Assembly: GCA_900100895.1 (NCBI GenBank)
Contig: FMTX01000006.1
Location: 248,001 to 312,000 of the forward strand
Reading direction: 5' to 3'
From: Lachnospiraceae bacterium YSD2013
GTDB taxonomy: Bacteria; Bacillota; Clostridia; Lachnospirales; Lachnospiraceae
Length of the DNA: 64,000 nt
The stretch's first letter is position 1. Every line of letters starts with the position of its first letter. Below are positions 34,567-43,259 of the stretch, piece after piece. The position numbers and the translations under genes were made by a program. The notes under the pieces are model-generated. The model saw nothing but the letters and a program-made list of their open reading frames with translations. It was not told the DNA's origin and made no database searches.

Positions 34567-35523
34567 TTAATCCTCCCCGGTATCACCGTTATCAAATAAA
34601 GCACTTACAAATTCATCTGCATCAAATTTCTGAAGGTCATCAATACCCTCACCCACACCTATATATTTCACCGGAATGTTTAACTCACTTGCTATCGCGA
34701 TAGCGATTCCGCCCTTGGCAGTACCGTCCATCTTGGTTAATACTATTCCGTTAAGATTGGCTGCTTCATTAAATTCTCTTGCCTGATGGAGAGCGTTCTG
34801 ACCTGTGGTTGCATCAAGTACTACCCAAGTCTCACGCTTCGCGCCCGGATACTCTCTATCCACAACTCTGTTCATCTTGGCAAGTTCGTCCATAAGGTTC
34901 TTTTTGTTATGAAGTCGTCCTGCAGTATCGCATAAAAGCACATCCACGTTTCTGGCTTTAGCTGCCGTACAAGCGTCATACACAACACTCGCAGGATCAG
35001 TGCCTTCTCTTGAAGAAACTATATCTACACCGGCTCTCTCCGCCCATTTGGTAAGCTGTTCATTGGCGGCGGCTCTGAAGGTATCTGCAGCAGCTACCAA
35101 AACTTTCTTGCCGGATTCTTTCATACGTCCTGCAAGCTTACCTACGGTTGTAGTCTTGCCTACTCCGTTAACACCTACTACCATGATGACGGTTCTCTCG
35201 TCGGTAAAAGAATACGCGTCTTCCGGCGGAAGCATTTTTTCTTTAATTAAATCAATCAAAAGGTCTCGGCACTCGGCGGGCTCGTGAACGTGGTTCTTCT
35301 TAACGGATTCTTTGAGTTCTTCAATCAAAGCCTCTGTAGTATTGACGCCTACGTCGCCCATAACAAGCATTTCTTCAAGTTCTTCATAAAACTCTTCATC
35401 AATCGACTTAAAGCCTTTGAAAATTGAATCCATACCGCTTACAAAACCGCTTCTGGTCTTGGAAAGTCCCGATTTTAACTTGGCAAAAAAGCCTGTTTTT
35501 TCTTTTTTCTCCTTATCAGCCAT
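34567..35523 (-). CDS. ftsY: signal recognition particle receptor FtsY
   Basis: A 318-residue SRP receptor GTPase: NG domain with GVNGVGKTTTVGKLAGRM, DTAGRLHNKKNLM and TKMDGTAKGG. The short basic N-terminus replaces the long acidic A domain of proteobacterial FtsY. Its start overlaps the smc stop by one base (TAATG), giving the conserved rnc-smc-ftsY order. Confidence 0.97.
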   Translation of the reverse strand: MADKEKKEKTGFFAKLKSGLSKTRSGFVSGMDSIFKGFKSIDEEFYEELEEMLVMGDVGVNTTEALIEELKESVKKNHVHEPAECRDLLIDLIKEKMLPPEDAYSFTDERTVIMVVGVNGVGKTTTVGKLAGRMKESGKKVLVAAADTFRAAANEQLTKWAERAGVDIVSSREGTDPASVVYDACTAAKARNVDVLLCDTAGRLHNKKNLMDELAKMNRVVDREYPGAKRETWVVLDATTGQNALHQAREFNEAANLNGIVLTKMDGTAKGGIAIAIASELNIPVKYIGVGEGIDDLQKFDADEFVSALFDNGDTGED

Positions 35524-38500
35524 TAATCATCCAAATCCTTATCAATCAAATTAACACTTACAAGTGCAGATACACCCTTCTCCTGCATGGTAATACCGTA
35601 GAGACGGTCGGCCTTCTGCATGGTACCGCGTCTGTGGGTGATTACGATGAACTGGGTGTGCTTGGTAAGCTTATGGAGGTACTTGGCAAAGCGATCTACG
35701 TTGCTTTCGTCAAGCGCCGCCTCAATTTCGTCCAGGAGACAGAAAGGCGAAGGCTTAAGGTTCTGTATTGCAAAAAGAAGTGCTATTGCCGTAAGTGCCT
35801 TCTCTCCACCGGAAAGCTGCATCATATTCTGAAGTTTCTTTCCCGGGGGCTGAGCGATGATACGAATGCCTGCCTCGAGAATGTCTTCTTCCTCGATAAG
35901 TTCAAGAGTTCCCTTACCGCCTCCGAAGAGTTCTTTAAATACTTTGTCGAATTCTTCGTTGATGTCTTTGAAGCTTTCGGCGAACTGTTTGCGCATTGCT
36001 TCGTCAAGTTCGGTAATGATGCCCTGCAAGGTTTCCTTGGCCTCTACAAGGTCGTCGTGCTGAGTCTTAAGGAAGGTGTAACGCTCCATTAAGTTTCTGT
36101 AGTCTTCGATAGCGTTAACGTTAACGTCACCGAGTTTCTTGATGGCATCCTTAACCTTGCTGATTTCTTTCTTCATACCGGTAAGATCAGTCATGGACTC
36201 GTCTCTTAAAGAACCGGCATCGGAAAGAGTAATCTCGTATTCTTCCCACATGTAAGAAATCTGAGTCTCGATTGCTTCTTCGAATTTTTCTTTCTGAGCG
36301 TTGAGTCTGTAGATTTCTTTATCGAGGGCTGAAATACGGTCGGAAATTTCTTCTCTGGTCTTAAAGAAGGATTTCTGCTTCTCGTTAAGGCTGTCGCGCT
36401 TGTTGATGTCTTCGGTAAGTTCTGTCTGTTTCTTATCCTGTGAAGAGTGGCTTTCGACAATAGTCTTCTCAATTTCGGAAATGTTGGATTCCTTGAGAGC
36501 CATTTCTTCTTCGCCCTTGGTAATCTTATCCTCGAGTTCACGGGCATCGATTACAAAGCGGCTGATTTCGTCCTCGATACGATGTAAGTTCTGGTTAACG
36601 AAATCCTGCTTCTGAAGCATCTTGTTAACTTCAAGATCCCATCTGGTGAGGTCTGTGGAGTATTCGCTTTCTCTCTCTCTTATTAAGTCAAGTTCCGAAG
36701 AGTCCTCGGCGATTTTCTTGGTCAAATCTTTCTCGAGAGTTTCGGAATCGGACAAAGTCTTGATAATTTCTTCTTTGCGAAGGTCGATTTCTTTGAGCTG
36801 TTCTTCAATCTCAACGCCTTCGTTGCGGAGGTTAACGGAACCTAAAATGGCCTCGTTCTTTTTCTCCTTGGCTTTCTCTACATTTAAGAGAGCGGTGTTC
36901 TGCTCGATATATTTCTTCTGAATGTCGACCTTTAAGGATTCGTTGTCCATGCGAAGCTTGTTACGCTTCTGCTTTAACTCTTCGATTTCCTTCTCTGTGT
37001 CGGCAATCTGCTGTTTGTATTCTTTGATCTTTTTCTCAAGTTCTTCAATCTCACGGCGACGGCTTAAGAGATTGGAGGAGTTCTTGAAGGCACCGCCGGA
37101 AATCGCACCGCCGGGTACAAACAATTCGCCTTCGAGGGTAACCATTCGAACGCCCTGCTCGAACTTTTTGAATATTGCTATAGCGTTGTCAACGTTATCT
37201 ACTACTACGATACGGCCGAGCATAGCCTTGGCAACGTTAACGTATTTCTTGTCGGTAGATACAAGCTCGTCGGCCATGCCGATTACGCCTTTTTCCTTGA
37301 GAACTTCGGGAGTCTTGAACTCCTGAGGCTTGGCAATACCGGTAAGGGGTAAGAAGGTGGCACGTCCGAAACGGTTCTTCTTAAGGAAGGCAATCATCTT
37401 CTTAACGGTGTTTTCATCATCTGTAACGATGTTCTGAATATTACCGCCGAGAGCTGTCTCAATGGCAGTCTCGTATTTTTCTTCAACCTTAATAATATCG
37501 GCTACGACACCAATGATACCCTTTGTGGTATCTTTCTGTTCCATTACTTTCTTAACACTGCCACCGTAACCTTCGTAGCGCTCGGTAATGTTGGTAAGGG
37601 CTTCGAGCTTAGACTTATCCTGAGTGAATAAAGTCTGGAGTTCTCTTAATTCCTTGTCCTTGTCGGAAAGGGTGGAACGAATACCCTCAACGGTACTCTC
37701 GCCCTGCTTAAGAGTCTCGTTCATCTCAGCAATTTCTGCATCGATTGCTTCCTGTTCTTCAAGGAATTTCTTGATATCCTCGTCCTGCTTAACCTCATCG
37801 GACTTGGCAGCAAGGAGCTTGGAATTAAGCTCTGCCTTACGGATATTAATCTGCTCTTTCATCGTGTCGTAACGACCGATTTCGGCCTTGATGGTGGCAC
37901 GGTGATTAAGCTCATTGATAATTGTGTTCTTGCCGTCTTCAATCTTGGCGGTTAATTCTTCTATCTGTTTCTGAACATTAGAAAGAAGCTCCTGAGCCTC
38001 GTTCTTGCTTTCGACGAGGGAAGCCATCTGTTCATCGTTAACTTTCTTTTCTTTAAGAACTTCGTCGCGGTTCTTCTCGCGGGACTCGCGGTCACGGTTG
38101 ATTACAACAAGGCGTTCACGTAAATTCTCTTCATTGACCTTGCCTGATTTAATCTGTTCCTTAAGTACAAGGATTTCGCCTTCGAGTTTCTCTCTTAATA
38201 CGTTGGTGTTGGAGAGGTCTGCTCTTGCGGTTTCGATCTTGTCATTTAAGATTGCGATTTCTTCTTCTATCTGCTCGTATTCGTTCTTGGTGTTCTCGAA
38301 ACGGGCATTGGTCTCGTCGTACTCATCGGCAGCGATACGGGACTTTTCAAGAACGGAATCAAGCTGTTCTTTGAGACGGTTATTCTCAAGAAGGAATACA
38401 TTAACGTCGAGTGACTTAAGTTCTTCTTTTTTCTTAAGGTAAATCTTGGCAACTTCAGCCTGCTTCTCAAGAGGGCCTACCTGCTTCTCAAGTTCGGCAA

Positions 38501-39083
38501 GGATATCCTTAACACGTACAAGGTTAGCCTCTTCCGATTCGAGCTTCTTAACTGCGGTTTCCTTGCGATGTTTAAACTTAACGATACCGGCAGCTTCGTC
38601 GAAAAGCTCACGACGATCCTCGGGCTTACCGGAAAGAATCTTGTCAATCTGGCCCTGTCCGATGATGGAATAGCCTTCTTTACCTATACCGGTGTCGTAG
38701 AAAAGTTCATTGACGTCTTTAAGACGGCAGACTGTACCGTTAATAAGATACTCGCTCTCGCCGGAACGATAGATACGTCTGGCAACGGTTACTTCATCGT
38801 AATCGATGGCGAGTTTGTGATCCGAATTATCAAGTGTGATGGCTACGTATGCGTAGCTCATGGGCATTCGAAGCTCTGTACCCGAGAAAATAACGTCCTG
38901 CATAGAGGCGCCGCGGAGCTGCTTGATACGCTGCTCACCGAGCACCCATCTTACGGCATCGGCAACATTACTCTTACCGGAACCGTTGGGTCCCACAATA
39001 CCCGTGATACCTTCTTCGAAATTAAAGAGTATTTTATTGGCAAAGGATTTAAATCCGTGTACTTCGATACTTTTTAAATACAT
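35523..39083 (-). CDS. smc: chromosome segregation protein SMC
   Basis: A 1186-residue SMC ATPase: N-terminal Walker A GPNGSGKSNV, two long coiled-coil arms (about 165-500 and 670-1020), a hinge domain (about 505-670, including KGIIGVVADIIKV and GGAISGGAFKNSSN), and C-terminal signature LSGGEKALTAIALLFA with Walker B FCLLDEIEAALDE. It acts with ScpA/ScpB in chromosome organisation. It starts directly after rnc. The two short frames open on the plus strand along the coiled coil are shadows. Confidence 0.98.
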   Translation of the reverse strand: MYLKSIEVHGFKSFANKILFNFEEGITGIVGPNGSGKSNVADAVRWVLGEQRIKQLRGASMQDVIFSGTELRMPMSYAYVAITLDNSDHKLAIDYDEVTVARRIYRSGESEYLINGTVCRLKDVNELFYDTGIGKEGYSIIGQGQIDKILSGKPEDRRELFDEAAGIVKFKHRKETAVKKLESEEANLVRVKDILAELEKQVGPLEKQAEVAKIYLKKKEELKSLDVNVFLLENNRLKEQLDSVLEKSRIAADEYDETNARFENTKNEYEQIEEEIAILNDKIETARADLSNTNVLREKLEGEILVLKEQIKSGKVNEENLRERLVVINRDRESREKNRDEVLKEKKVNDEQMASLVESKNEAQELLSNVQKQIEELTAKIEDGKNTIINELNHRATIKAEIGRYDTMKEQINIRKAELNSKLLAAKSDEVKQDEDIKKFLEEQEAIDAEIAEMNETLKQGESTVEGIRSTLSDKDKELRELQTLFTQDKSKLEALTNITERYEGYGGSVKKVMEQKDTTKGIIGVVADIIKVEEKYETAIETALGGNIQNIVTDDENTVKKMIAFLKKNRFGRATFLPLTGIAKPQEFKTPEVLKEKGVIGMADELVSTDKKYVNVAKAMLGRIVVVDNVDNAIAIFKKFEQGVRMVTLEGELFVPGGAISGGAFKNSSNLLSRRREIEELEKKIKEYKQQIADTEKEIEELKQKRNKLRMDNESLKVDIQKKYIEQNTALLNVEKAKEKKNEAILGSVNLRNEGVEIEEQLKEIDLRKEEIIKTLSDSETLEKDLTKKIAEDSSELDLIRERESEYSTDLTRWDLEVNKMLQKQDFVNQNLHRIEDEISRFVIDARELEDKITKGEEEMALKESNISEIEKTIVESHSSQDKKQTELTEDINKRDSLNEKQKSFFKTREEISDRISALDKEIYRLNAQKEKFEEAIETQISYMWEEYEITLSDAGSLRDESMTDLTGMKKEISKVKDAIKKLGDVNVNAIEDYRNLMERYTFLKTQHDDLVEAKETLQGIITELDEAMRKQFAESFKDINEEFDKVFKELFGGGKGTLELIEEEDILEAGIRIIAQPPGKKLQNMMQLSGGEKALTAIALLFAIQNLKPSPFCLLDEIEAALDESNVDRFAKYLHKLTKHTQFIVITHRRGTMQKADRLYGITMQEKGVSALVSVNLIDKDLDD

Positions 39084-39794
39084 TTAAACTGTCTTCCAAT
39101 CGTATTTTTCGACTACGGGAATTGCAGCCTTAGCTGCTTCCTGTTGAGCTGATTTCTTGGTGTGACCTTCGCCTTCAGCCAAAGGCTTTCCGTCAAGACT
39201 TACCTGAACCGTAAATATCTTGGCATGCTCGGGGCCTGACTCTCTGATAACAGTATAATCAAGAGTGCTGCCCTCACTGAAATGCTGAACTTTCTCCTGC
39301 AGAATAGTCTTGCTGTCTACAAACAGTTCGTCTTCTTTGAGTTCATAAAGAACATGCCTGTTGACATAGTCACGCGCACGTTCAAGACCACCGTCGAGAT
39401 AAATAGCGCCTAACACCGCCTCCGTAACATCCGCAAGGATAGAATCTTTATTACGACCGCCTGCAGCTTCTTCGCCTTTGCCAAAGAAAATGCATTCGCC
39501 GAGATTCATACTTCTTGCGCATATCGCAAGGGATTGCTCGCACACCATCGAAGCGCGCTTCTTGGAAAGTCCGCCTTCGGGAACATCGGGGAATCTTTCA
39601 AAAAGAAATTCGCTCGACAAAAGTTCCAAAACGGCATCACCGAGAAACTCAAGGCGCTCGTAGTGACCGCGCTTATTGATCTTCATTTCGTTGGTATAAG
39701 AGCTGTGTGTGAGAGCTTCAAGGAGTAAATCCTTGTTATTAAAGGTATAGCCTATTTCACGCTCAATGCTCTCAATCGCTTCCTGTGAGTTCAT
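39084..39794 (-). CDS. rnc: ribonuclease III
   Basis: A 236-residue double-strand-specific endoribonuclease. The catalytic signature is ERLEFLGDAVLELL near residue 45; the second acidic cluster is DVTEAVLGAIYLDGG; the C-terminal dsRBD runs from about 160 (DYTVIRESGPEHAKIFTVQV to KKSAQQEAAKAA). AAAGGTAACTT precedes the ATG. It lies between acpP and smc. Confidence 0.97.
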   Translation of the reverse strand: MNSQEAIESIEREIGYTFNNKDLLLEALTHSSYTNEMKINKRGHYERLEFLGDAVLELLSSEFLFERFPDVPEGGLSKKRASMVCEQSLAICARSMNLGECIFFGKGEEAAGGRNKDSILADVTEAVLGAIYLDGGLERARDYVNRHVLYELKEDELFVDSKTILQEKVQHFSEGSTLDYTVIRESGPEHAKIFTVQVSLDGKPLAEGEGHTKKSAQQEAAKAAIPVVEKYDWKTV

Positions 39795-39842
39795 AAGTTA
39801 CCTTTCGTATATTTGTGAGGGTTCTCGCAAAATAAAGAAAGC

Positions 39843-40076
39843 TTACGCTTTCTTTACTTTTTTAATCATTTTGATTGCATCTGCCGGAGTAAGAAGTTCA
39901 TTAACCGCATTTCCGGGAAGTTTAAGGCTGAACCGTTCTTCTATATTGATGATGATTCTCATTATATCCAAAGAATCGGCACCAAGGTCCTCAATAAGAG
40001 TTGTATCTTCATCGATTTCGCGAGGGTCGACTTTCATAACCTCGGCGATAATCTGTCTCAAAATTTCTTCTTCCAT
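39843..40076 (-). CDS. acpP: acyl carrier protein
   Basis: A 77-residue ACP with the phosphopantetheine site DLGADSLDIMRI (Ser near residue 36). It carries growing acyl chains in type II fatty acid synthesis and supplies PlsX. Slightly atypical: IMR replaces the usual VVEL/TVEL after DSL, and the C-terminus is basic (KMIKKVKKA). Position between plsX and rnc supports AcpP; a role in another acyl pathway cannot be excluded. Confidence 0.92.
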   Translation of the reverse strand: MEEEILRQIIAEVMKVDPREIDEDTTLIEDLGADSLDIMRIIINIEERFSLKLPGNAVNELLTPADAIKMIKKVKKA

Positions 40077-40100
40077 AAATATCTTCCAACTTCCTGATAA

Positions 40101-41111
40101 TTAATCTGCAGACTTAAGCTTTTCCGTAAATTTCTCATTAATGCTCTGCTCTTTGAATACAACTGCCTGCAAAACGGAATTCTTAATCTCGATAGCCTTG
40201 GAACTTCCGTGAGTCTTAATAACAAGTCCGTTAAGTCCGAGAAGCGGTGCTCCGCCGTAATCTTCAAGAGAAAATCCCTTGAGTGTCTTCTTTAAATCCT
40301 TCTTAATAAGAAGTGCGCCAATCTTGGTCTTAAGGCTTGATAACAAGCTCTTCTTAATAACACTTATAAGGGCATCCGCAACGCCTTCGTACATCTTAAG
40401 AATAACGTTACCGGTAAATGCCTCGCATACCACAACGTCGGCATTGCCCTTGGGAATATCGCGTGCTTCGATACTGCCTACGAAATCGATGTCGGGACAG
40501 TTCTTAAGTAAAGGATATGTCTCCTTAACCAAAGCGTTACCCTTTTCTTCCTCGGCACCGATATTAACGATGGCTACGCGGGGATTCTTAACACCCACAA
40601 CGTTCTCCATATATACGGAACCCATCTTGGCGAACTGAACAAGATGGCTTGCGCGTGCATCAACGTTCGCACCGCAGTCTATAAGAAGTGCTACTCCATC
40701 AGTCGTAGGAATAAGCGGAGCAAGCGGGGGTCTCTCAACACCCTTAATACGTCCGACTATAACCTGACCGCCTACCAAAACGGCACCGGTGCTGCCTGCA
40801 GATACAAAAGCATCGCATACGCCGTCACGCGTCATTTCAAGGCCCTTAACTATTGAAGAGTCTTTCTTCTTACGAATGGCAAGAACCGGAGGTTCATTGG
40901 GATCGATAATCTCTTCCGCATTTATAACTTCAACACGTTCCGAATCATATGTATACTTGGAAAGCTCAGGCTTAACTGCCGCCTCCTGACCTACCAGATA
41001 TAACTTAATCTTATCGCATTCATTAACTGCATCTATGGCGCCTTTAACAATCTCGGAAGGAGCATTGTCGCCGCCCATCGCGTCTACGCAGACCTTTATA
41101 AGTTCAGCCAT
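40101..41111 (-). CDS. plsX: phosphate acyltransferase PlsX
   Basis: A 336-residue enzyme that converts acyl-ACP to acyl-phosphate, the donor for PlsY. Typical start VCVDAMGGDNAPSEIVKGA and motifs VSAGSTGAVL and ALLIDCGANVDA are present. AAAGGGAATTCGT precedes the ATG. It has its own promoter after the rpmF terminator and leads the acpP-rnc-smc-ftsY genes. Confidence 0.97.
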   Translation of the reverse strand: MAELIKVCVDAMGGDNAPSEIVKGAIDAVNECDKIKLYLVGQEAAVKPELSKYTYDSERVEVINAEEIIDPNEPPVLAIRKKKDSSIVKGLEMTRDGVCDAFVSAGSTGAVLVGGQVIVGRIKGVERPPLAPLIPTTDGVALLIDCGANVDARASHLVQFAKMGSVYMENVVGVKNPRVAIVNIGAEEEKGNALVKETYPLLKNCPDIDFVGSIEARDIPKGNADVVVCEAFTGNVILKMYEGVADALISVIKKSLLSSLKTKIGALLIKKDLKKTLKGFSLEDYGGAPLLGLNGLVIKTHGSSKAIEIKNSVLQAVVFKEQSINEKFTEKLKSAD

Positions 41112-41159
41112 ACGAATTCCCTTTCATAGTTCTTATGAATATAAAAAATCGCTTCTTTT

Positions 41160-41188
41160 ACTATACCTAAGTATCGTAAAAAAAGCAA
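41160..41188 (-). promoter_or_regulatory. promoter of plsX-acpP-rnc-smc-ftsY
   Basis: Minus strand TTGCTT (41183-41188) and TATAGT (41160-41165) are 17 bases apart. It follows the rpmF terminator directly; the start site would be about 40 bases before the plsX ATG. Confidence 0.65.
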
Positions 41189-41189
41189 G

Positions 41190-41223
41190 AAAAAAAGGAC
41201 TCCCCGAAATCGGTGGAATCCTT
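41190..41223 (-). terminator. intrinsic terminator after rpmF
   Basis: Minus strand AAGGATTCC and GGAGTCCTT form a 9-bp stem (one G-T pair) with a loop that can extend through CCG/CGG pairing, followed by a run of seven T. It ends the yceD-rpmF transcript. Confidence 0.88.
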
Positions 41224-41238
41224 TGTAAAGGCTAAATA

Positions 41239-41418
41239 TTAGTCAGCAGTTACGATTTCTTTCTTATTGTAGGAACCGCAAGCCTTGCAAACTCTGTGGG
41301 GCATCATAAGGGCGCCGCACTTGGAGCACTTTACTAATGTGGGTGCGCTCATCTTCCAGTTTGCTCTTCTCTTATCTCTTCTGCCTTTGGAAGATTTATT
41401 CTTGGGACAAATAGACAT
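41239..41418 (-). CDS. rpmF: 50S ribosomal protein L32
   Basis: I found this 59-residue gene by hand translation: MSICPKNKSSKGRRDKRRAN at the start and a zinc-ribbon pattern CSKCGALMMPHRVCKACG in the second half (CxxC and CxxC). Both match L32. AAGGAGGTGTAAAG precedes the ATG. It follows yceD by two bases, the standard yceD-rpmF-plsX order. Confidence 0.97.
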   Translation of the reverse strand: MSICPKNKSSKGRRDKRRANWKMSAPTLVKCSKCGALMMPHRVCKACGSYNKKEIVTAD

Positions 41419-41420
41419 CT

Positions 41421-41942
41421 TTACACCTCCTTAATTGCGTTAAAAATATCACTTATTGCTGCCATGCGGGGGTCCGGGATAAAAGTATCACATCCGCACT
41501 CACCTAAATTTCGGTTCTTGCCGCAGACGGGACACAATCCCTTGCATGTCTCCTTACACAAAACCTTCATAGGCAGGCTCATAATCATTTCATTGTCGAT
41601 AAGAGTTTCGGCATCCAATTCGTAACCGTTCATGAAGTACTGCTCGTCTTCATCAATTTCATGATAACCGTCAGGCTTCACTACGGATATTTCAAAGGAT
41701 AAAGAAACCGGAACATCTACAGGCTCGAGGCATCGACTGCACTCACCGGCCAGTACTACGTTCATATTGCCCTTAATCTCGAGCTTACCGTCTCCGATAT
41801 TGTCTATCGAAAGCTTTAAGTTCTCGCGAGATTTAATGTCGTAATCTTTAAATCCGTCATTAAAAGTCTCGGCTTCATAAGGAACTTCGATTTCAGCATG
41901 TTTACCCTGAACTTCAAAGTACTCAGTTAGGTTAATTAACAT
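41421..41942 (-). CDS. yceD: YceD-family (DUF177) protein
   Basis: A 173-residue DUF177 protein. Landmarks are VVLAGECSRCLEPVDVPVSL and the C-terminal LCKETCKGLCPVCGKNRNLGEC, with paired cysteines suggesting metal binding. The family is linked to 23S rRNA accumulation and always sits next to rpmF. I chose ATG 41942, with AGGAGTGAGAGT upstream; a GTG 24 bases earlier is in frame but unlikely. Confidence 0.93.
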   Translation of the reverse strand: MLINLTEYFEVQGKHAEIEVPYEAETFNDGFKDYDIKSRENLKLSIDNIGDGKLEIKGNMNVVLAGECSRCLEPVDVPVSLSFEISVVKPDGYHEIDEDEQYFMNGYELDAETLIDNEMIMSLPMKVLCKETCKGLCPVCGKNRNLGECGCDTFIPDPRMAAISDIFNAIKEV

Positions 41943-41969
41943 ACTCTCACTCCTATCCACACTCAAGAG

Positions 41970-41998
41970 ATTATATCTATGTCGGGATGAAATGTCAA
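41970..41998 (-). promoter_or_regulatory. perfect consensus sigma-A promoter of yceD-rpmF
   Basis: Minus strand TTGACA (41993-41998), a 17-base spacer and TATAAT (41970-41975): a 12 of 12 match. The start site would be near 41963, about 20 bases before the yceD ATG. It implies strong, unregulated transcription, as expected for a ribosomal protein gene. Confidence 0.92.
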
Positions 41999-42006
41999 TA
42001 GGATTT

Positions 42007-43008
42007 TTAATTTAATTGTGCCTGAACGGCTGTAAGTGCAACTACACCTACAATATCTTCCCATGAGCATCCGCGGGAAAGATCGTTAACGGGCTTGGCA
42101 ATACCCTGAAGCATGGGTCCGTAAGCTTCTGCCTTACCAAGTCTCTGTACAAGCTTGTAACCGATGTTACCTGCATCAAGGTTAGGGAATACAAGAACAT
42201 TGGCGTGACCTGCAACTTCCGAACCGGGTGCTTTGGACTTGGCTACCTGCGGAACGATAGCCGCATCAAGCTGAAGCTCACCGTCGAGGCAAAGTGAAGG
42301 ATACTGCTCGTGAGCAATGTTGGTAGCCTCAACAACCTTATCTACGAGTGCGTGCTTCGCACTGCCCTTGGTGGAGTGAGAAAGCATTGCGATAATGGGC
42401 TTAGCACCTACCAAAGTCTTAAAGCTCTTGGCGCTGGTGTCTGCGATAGCCGCAAGTTCCTCTGCGTTGGGATCCTGGTTAAGTCCGCAGTCTGCAAAGA
42501 GGAAAGTTCCGTTCTCACCATACTTGCAATCCGGCACATCAAGGATAAAGAAACCGGACACAAGCTTAACGCCGGGAGCCGTATGAAGAATCTGAAGTGC
42601 GGGTCTTAATGTATCTGCGGTAGCGTGGCAGCATCCTGCAACCATACCGTCTGCGTCATTGGCCTTAACCATGATTACACCGAAGGTAAGATAATCTGTC
42701 AAAAGAATCTCTCTTGCCTTCTCCTCGGTCATGCCCTTAGCCTTACGTGTCTCGTATAAAAGATTGGCGTATTCGTCAAATTTTTCTGTAGTCTTGGGAT
42801 TGACAACCTTAACACCGGAAAGATCTACTTCAAGCCAGCCTGCGCCATCCATAATCTTTTCTTCATCACCTACCATGATGATGTCTGCAATGCCTTCCTC
42901 TATAATATGTGCCGCAGCGATGAGCACACGCTTGTCATTGGACTCGGGAAGCACAATGGTCTTCTTGTCAATTTTTGCTTTTTTCTTAATTGCGTCGATG
43001 TAAGACAT
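42007..43008 (-). CDS. pta: phosphate acetyltransferase
   Basis: A 333-residue enzyme interconverting acetyl-CoA and acetyl phosphate in fermentation. Typical motifs are KTIVLPESNDKRVLIAAA, GADGMVAG-like NDADGMVAGCCHATADTLRPAL, and FPNLDAGNIGYKLVQRLG. The single-domain length is the Firmicute form. AGGAGGATATATAT precedes the ATG. The acetate kinase gene that normally follows is not between pta and yceD. Confidence 0.95.
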   Translation of the reverse strand: MSYIDAIKKKAKIDKKTIVLPESNDKRVLIAAAHIIEEGIADIIMVGDEEKIMDGAGWLEVDLSGVKVVNPKTTEKFDEYANLLYETRKAKGMTEEKAREILLTDYLTFGVIMVKANDADGMVAGCCHATADTLRPALQILHTAPGVKLVSGFFILDVPDCKYGENGTFLFADCGLNQDPNAEELAAIADTSAKSFKTLVGAKPIIAMLSHSTKGSAKHALVDKVVEATNIAHEQYPSLCLDGELQLDAAIVPQVAKSKAPGSEVAGHANVLVFPNLDAGNIGYKLVQRLGKAEAYGPMLQGIAKPVNDLSRGCSWEDIVGVVALTAVQAQLN

Positions 43009-43259
43009 ATATATATCCTCCTGATAAAAATGAGTGTTAATATGTGTCGAAAGATTGTCAATAATATAACAATCTTTTATCTGTACATAAAAAACCTATA
43101 ATGTGTATCTTGTATACATTCTTCTCTTATTATTGGATTATAGTCGAATGTAAGCACTTCCACAATACCTGTGAATGTACTAAATTAAGTACAATCTATG
43201 ATTGTTAAATACAAAACAATGTGTTAAACTTTTATCAAACCACTCGGAGGTAAGTGATA

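Noticed and set aside
36206-38673. Long open frames opposite and alongside the smc coiled-coil region
   Set aside because: They are Ser/Arg-rich shadows of a repetitive charged coding sequence, lack ribosome sites and resemble no protein; smc itself is complete.
43036-43078. TTGACA (minus strand) upstream of pta as a promoter
   Set aside because: The nearest -10-like hexamer (TATTAA) is only 13 bases away, too close for sigma-A, and nothing suitable lies at 16-18 bases.
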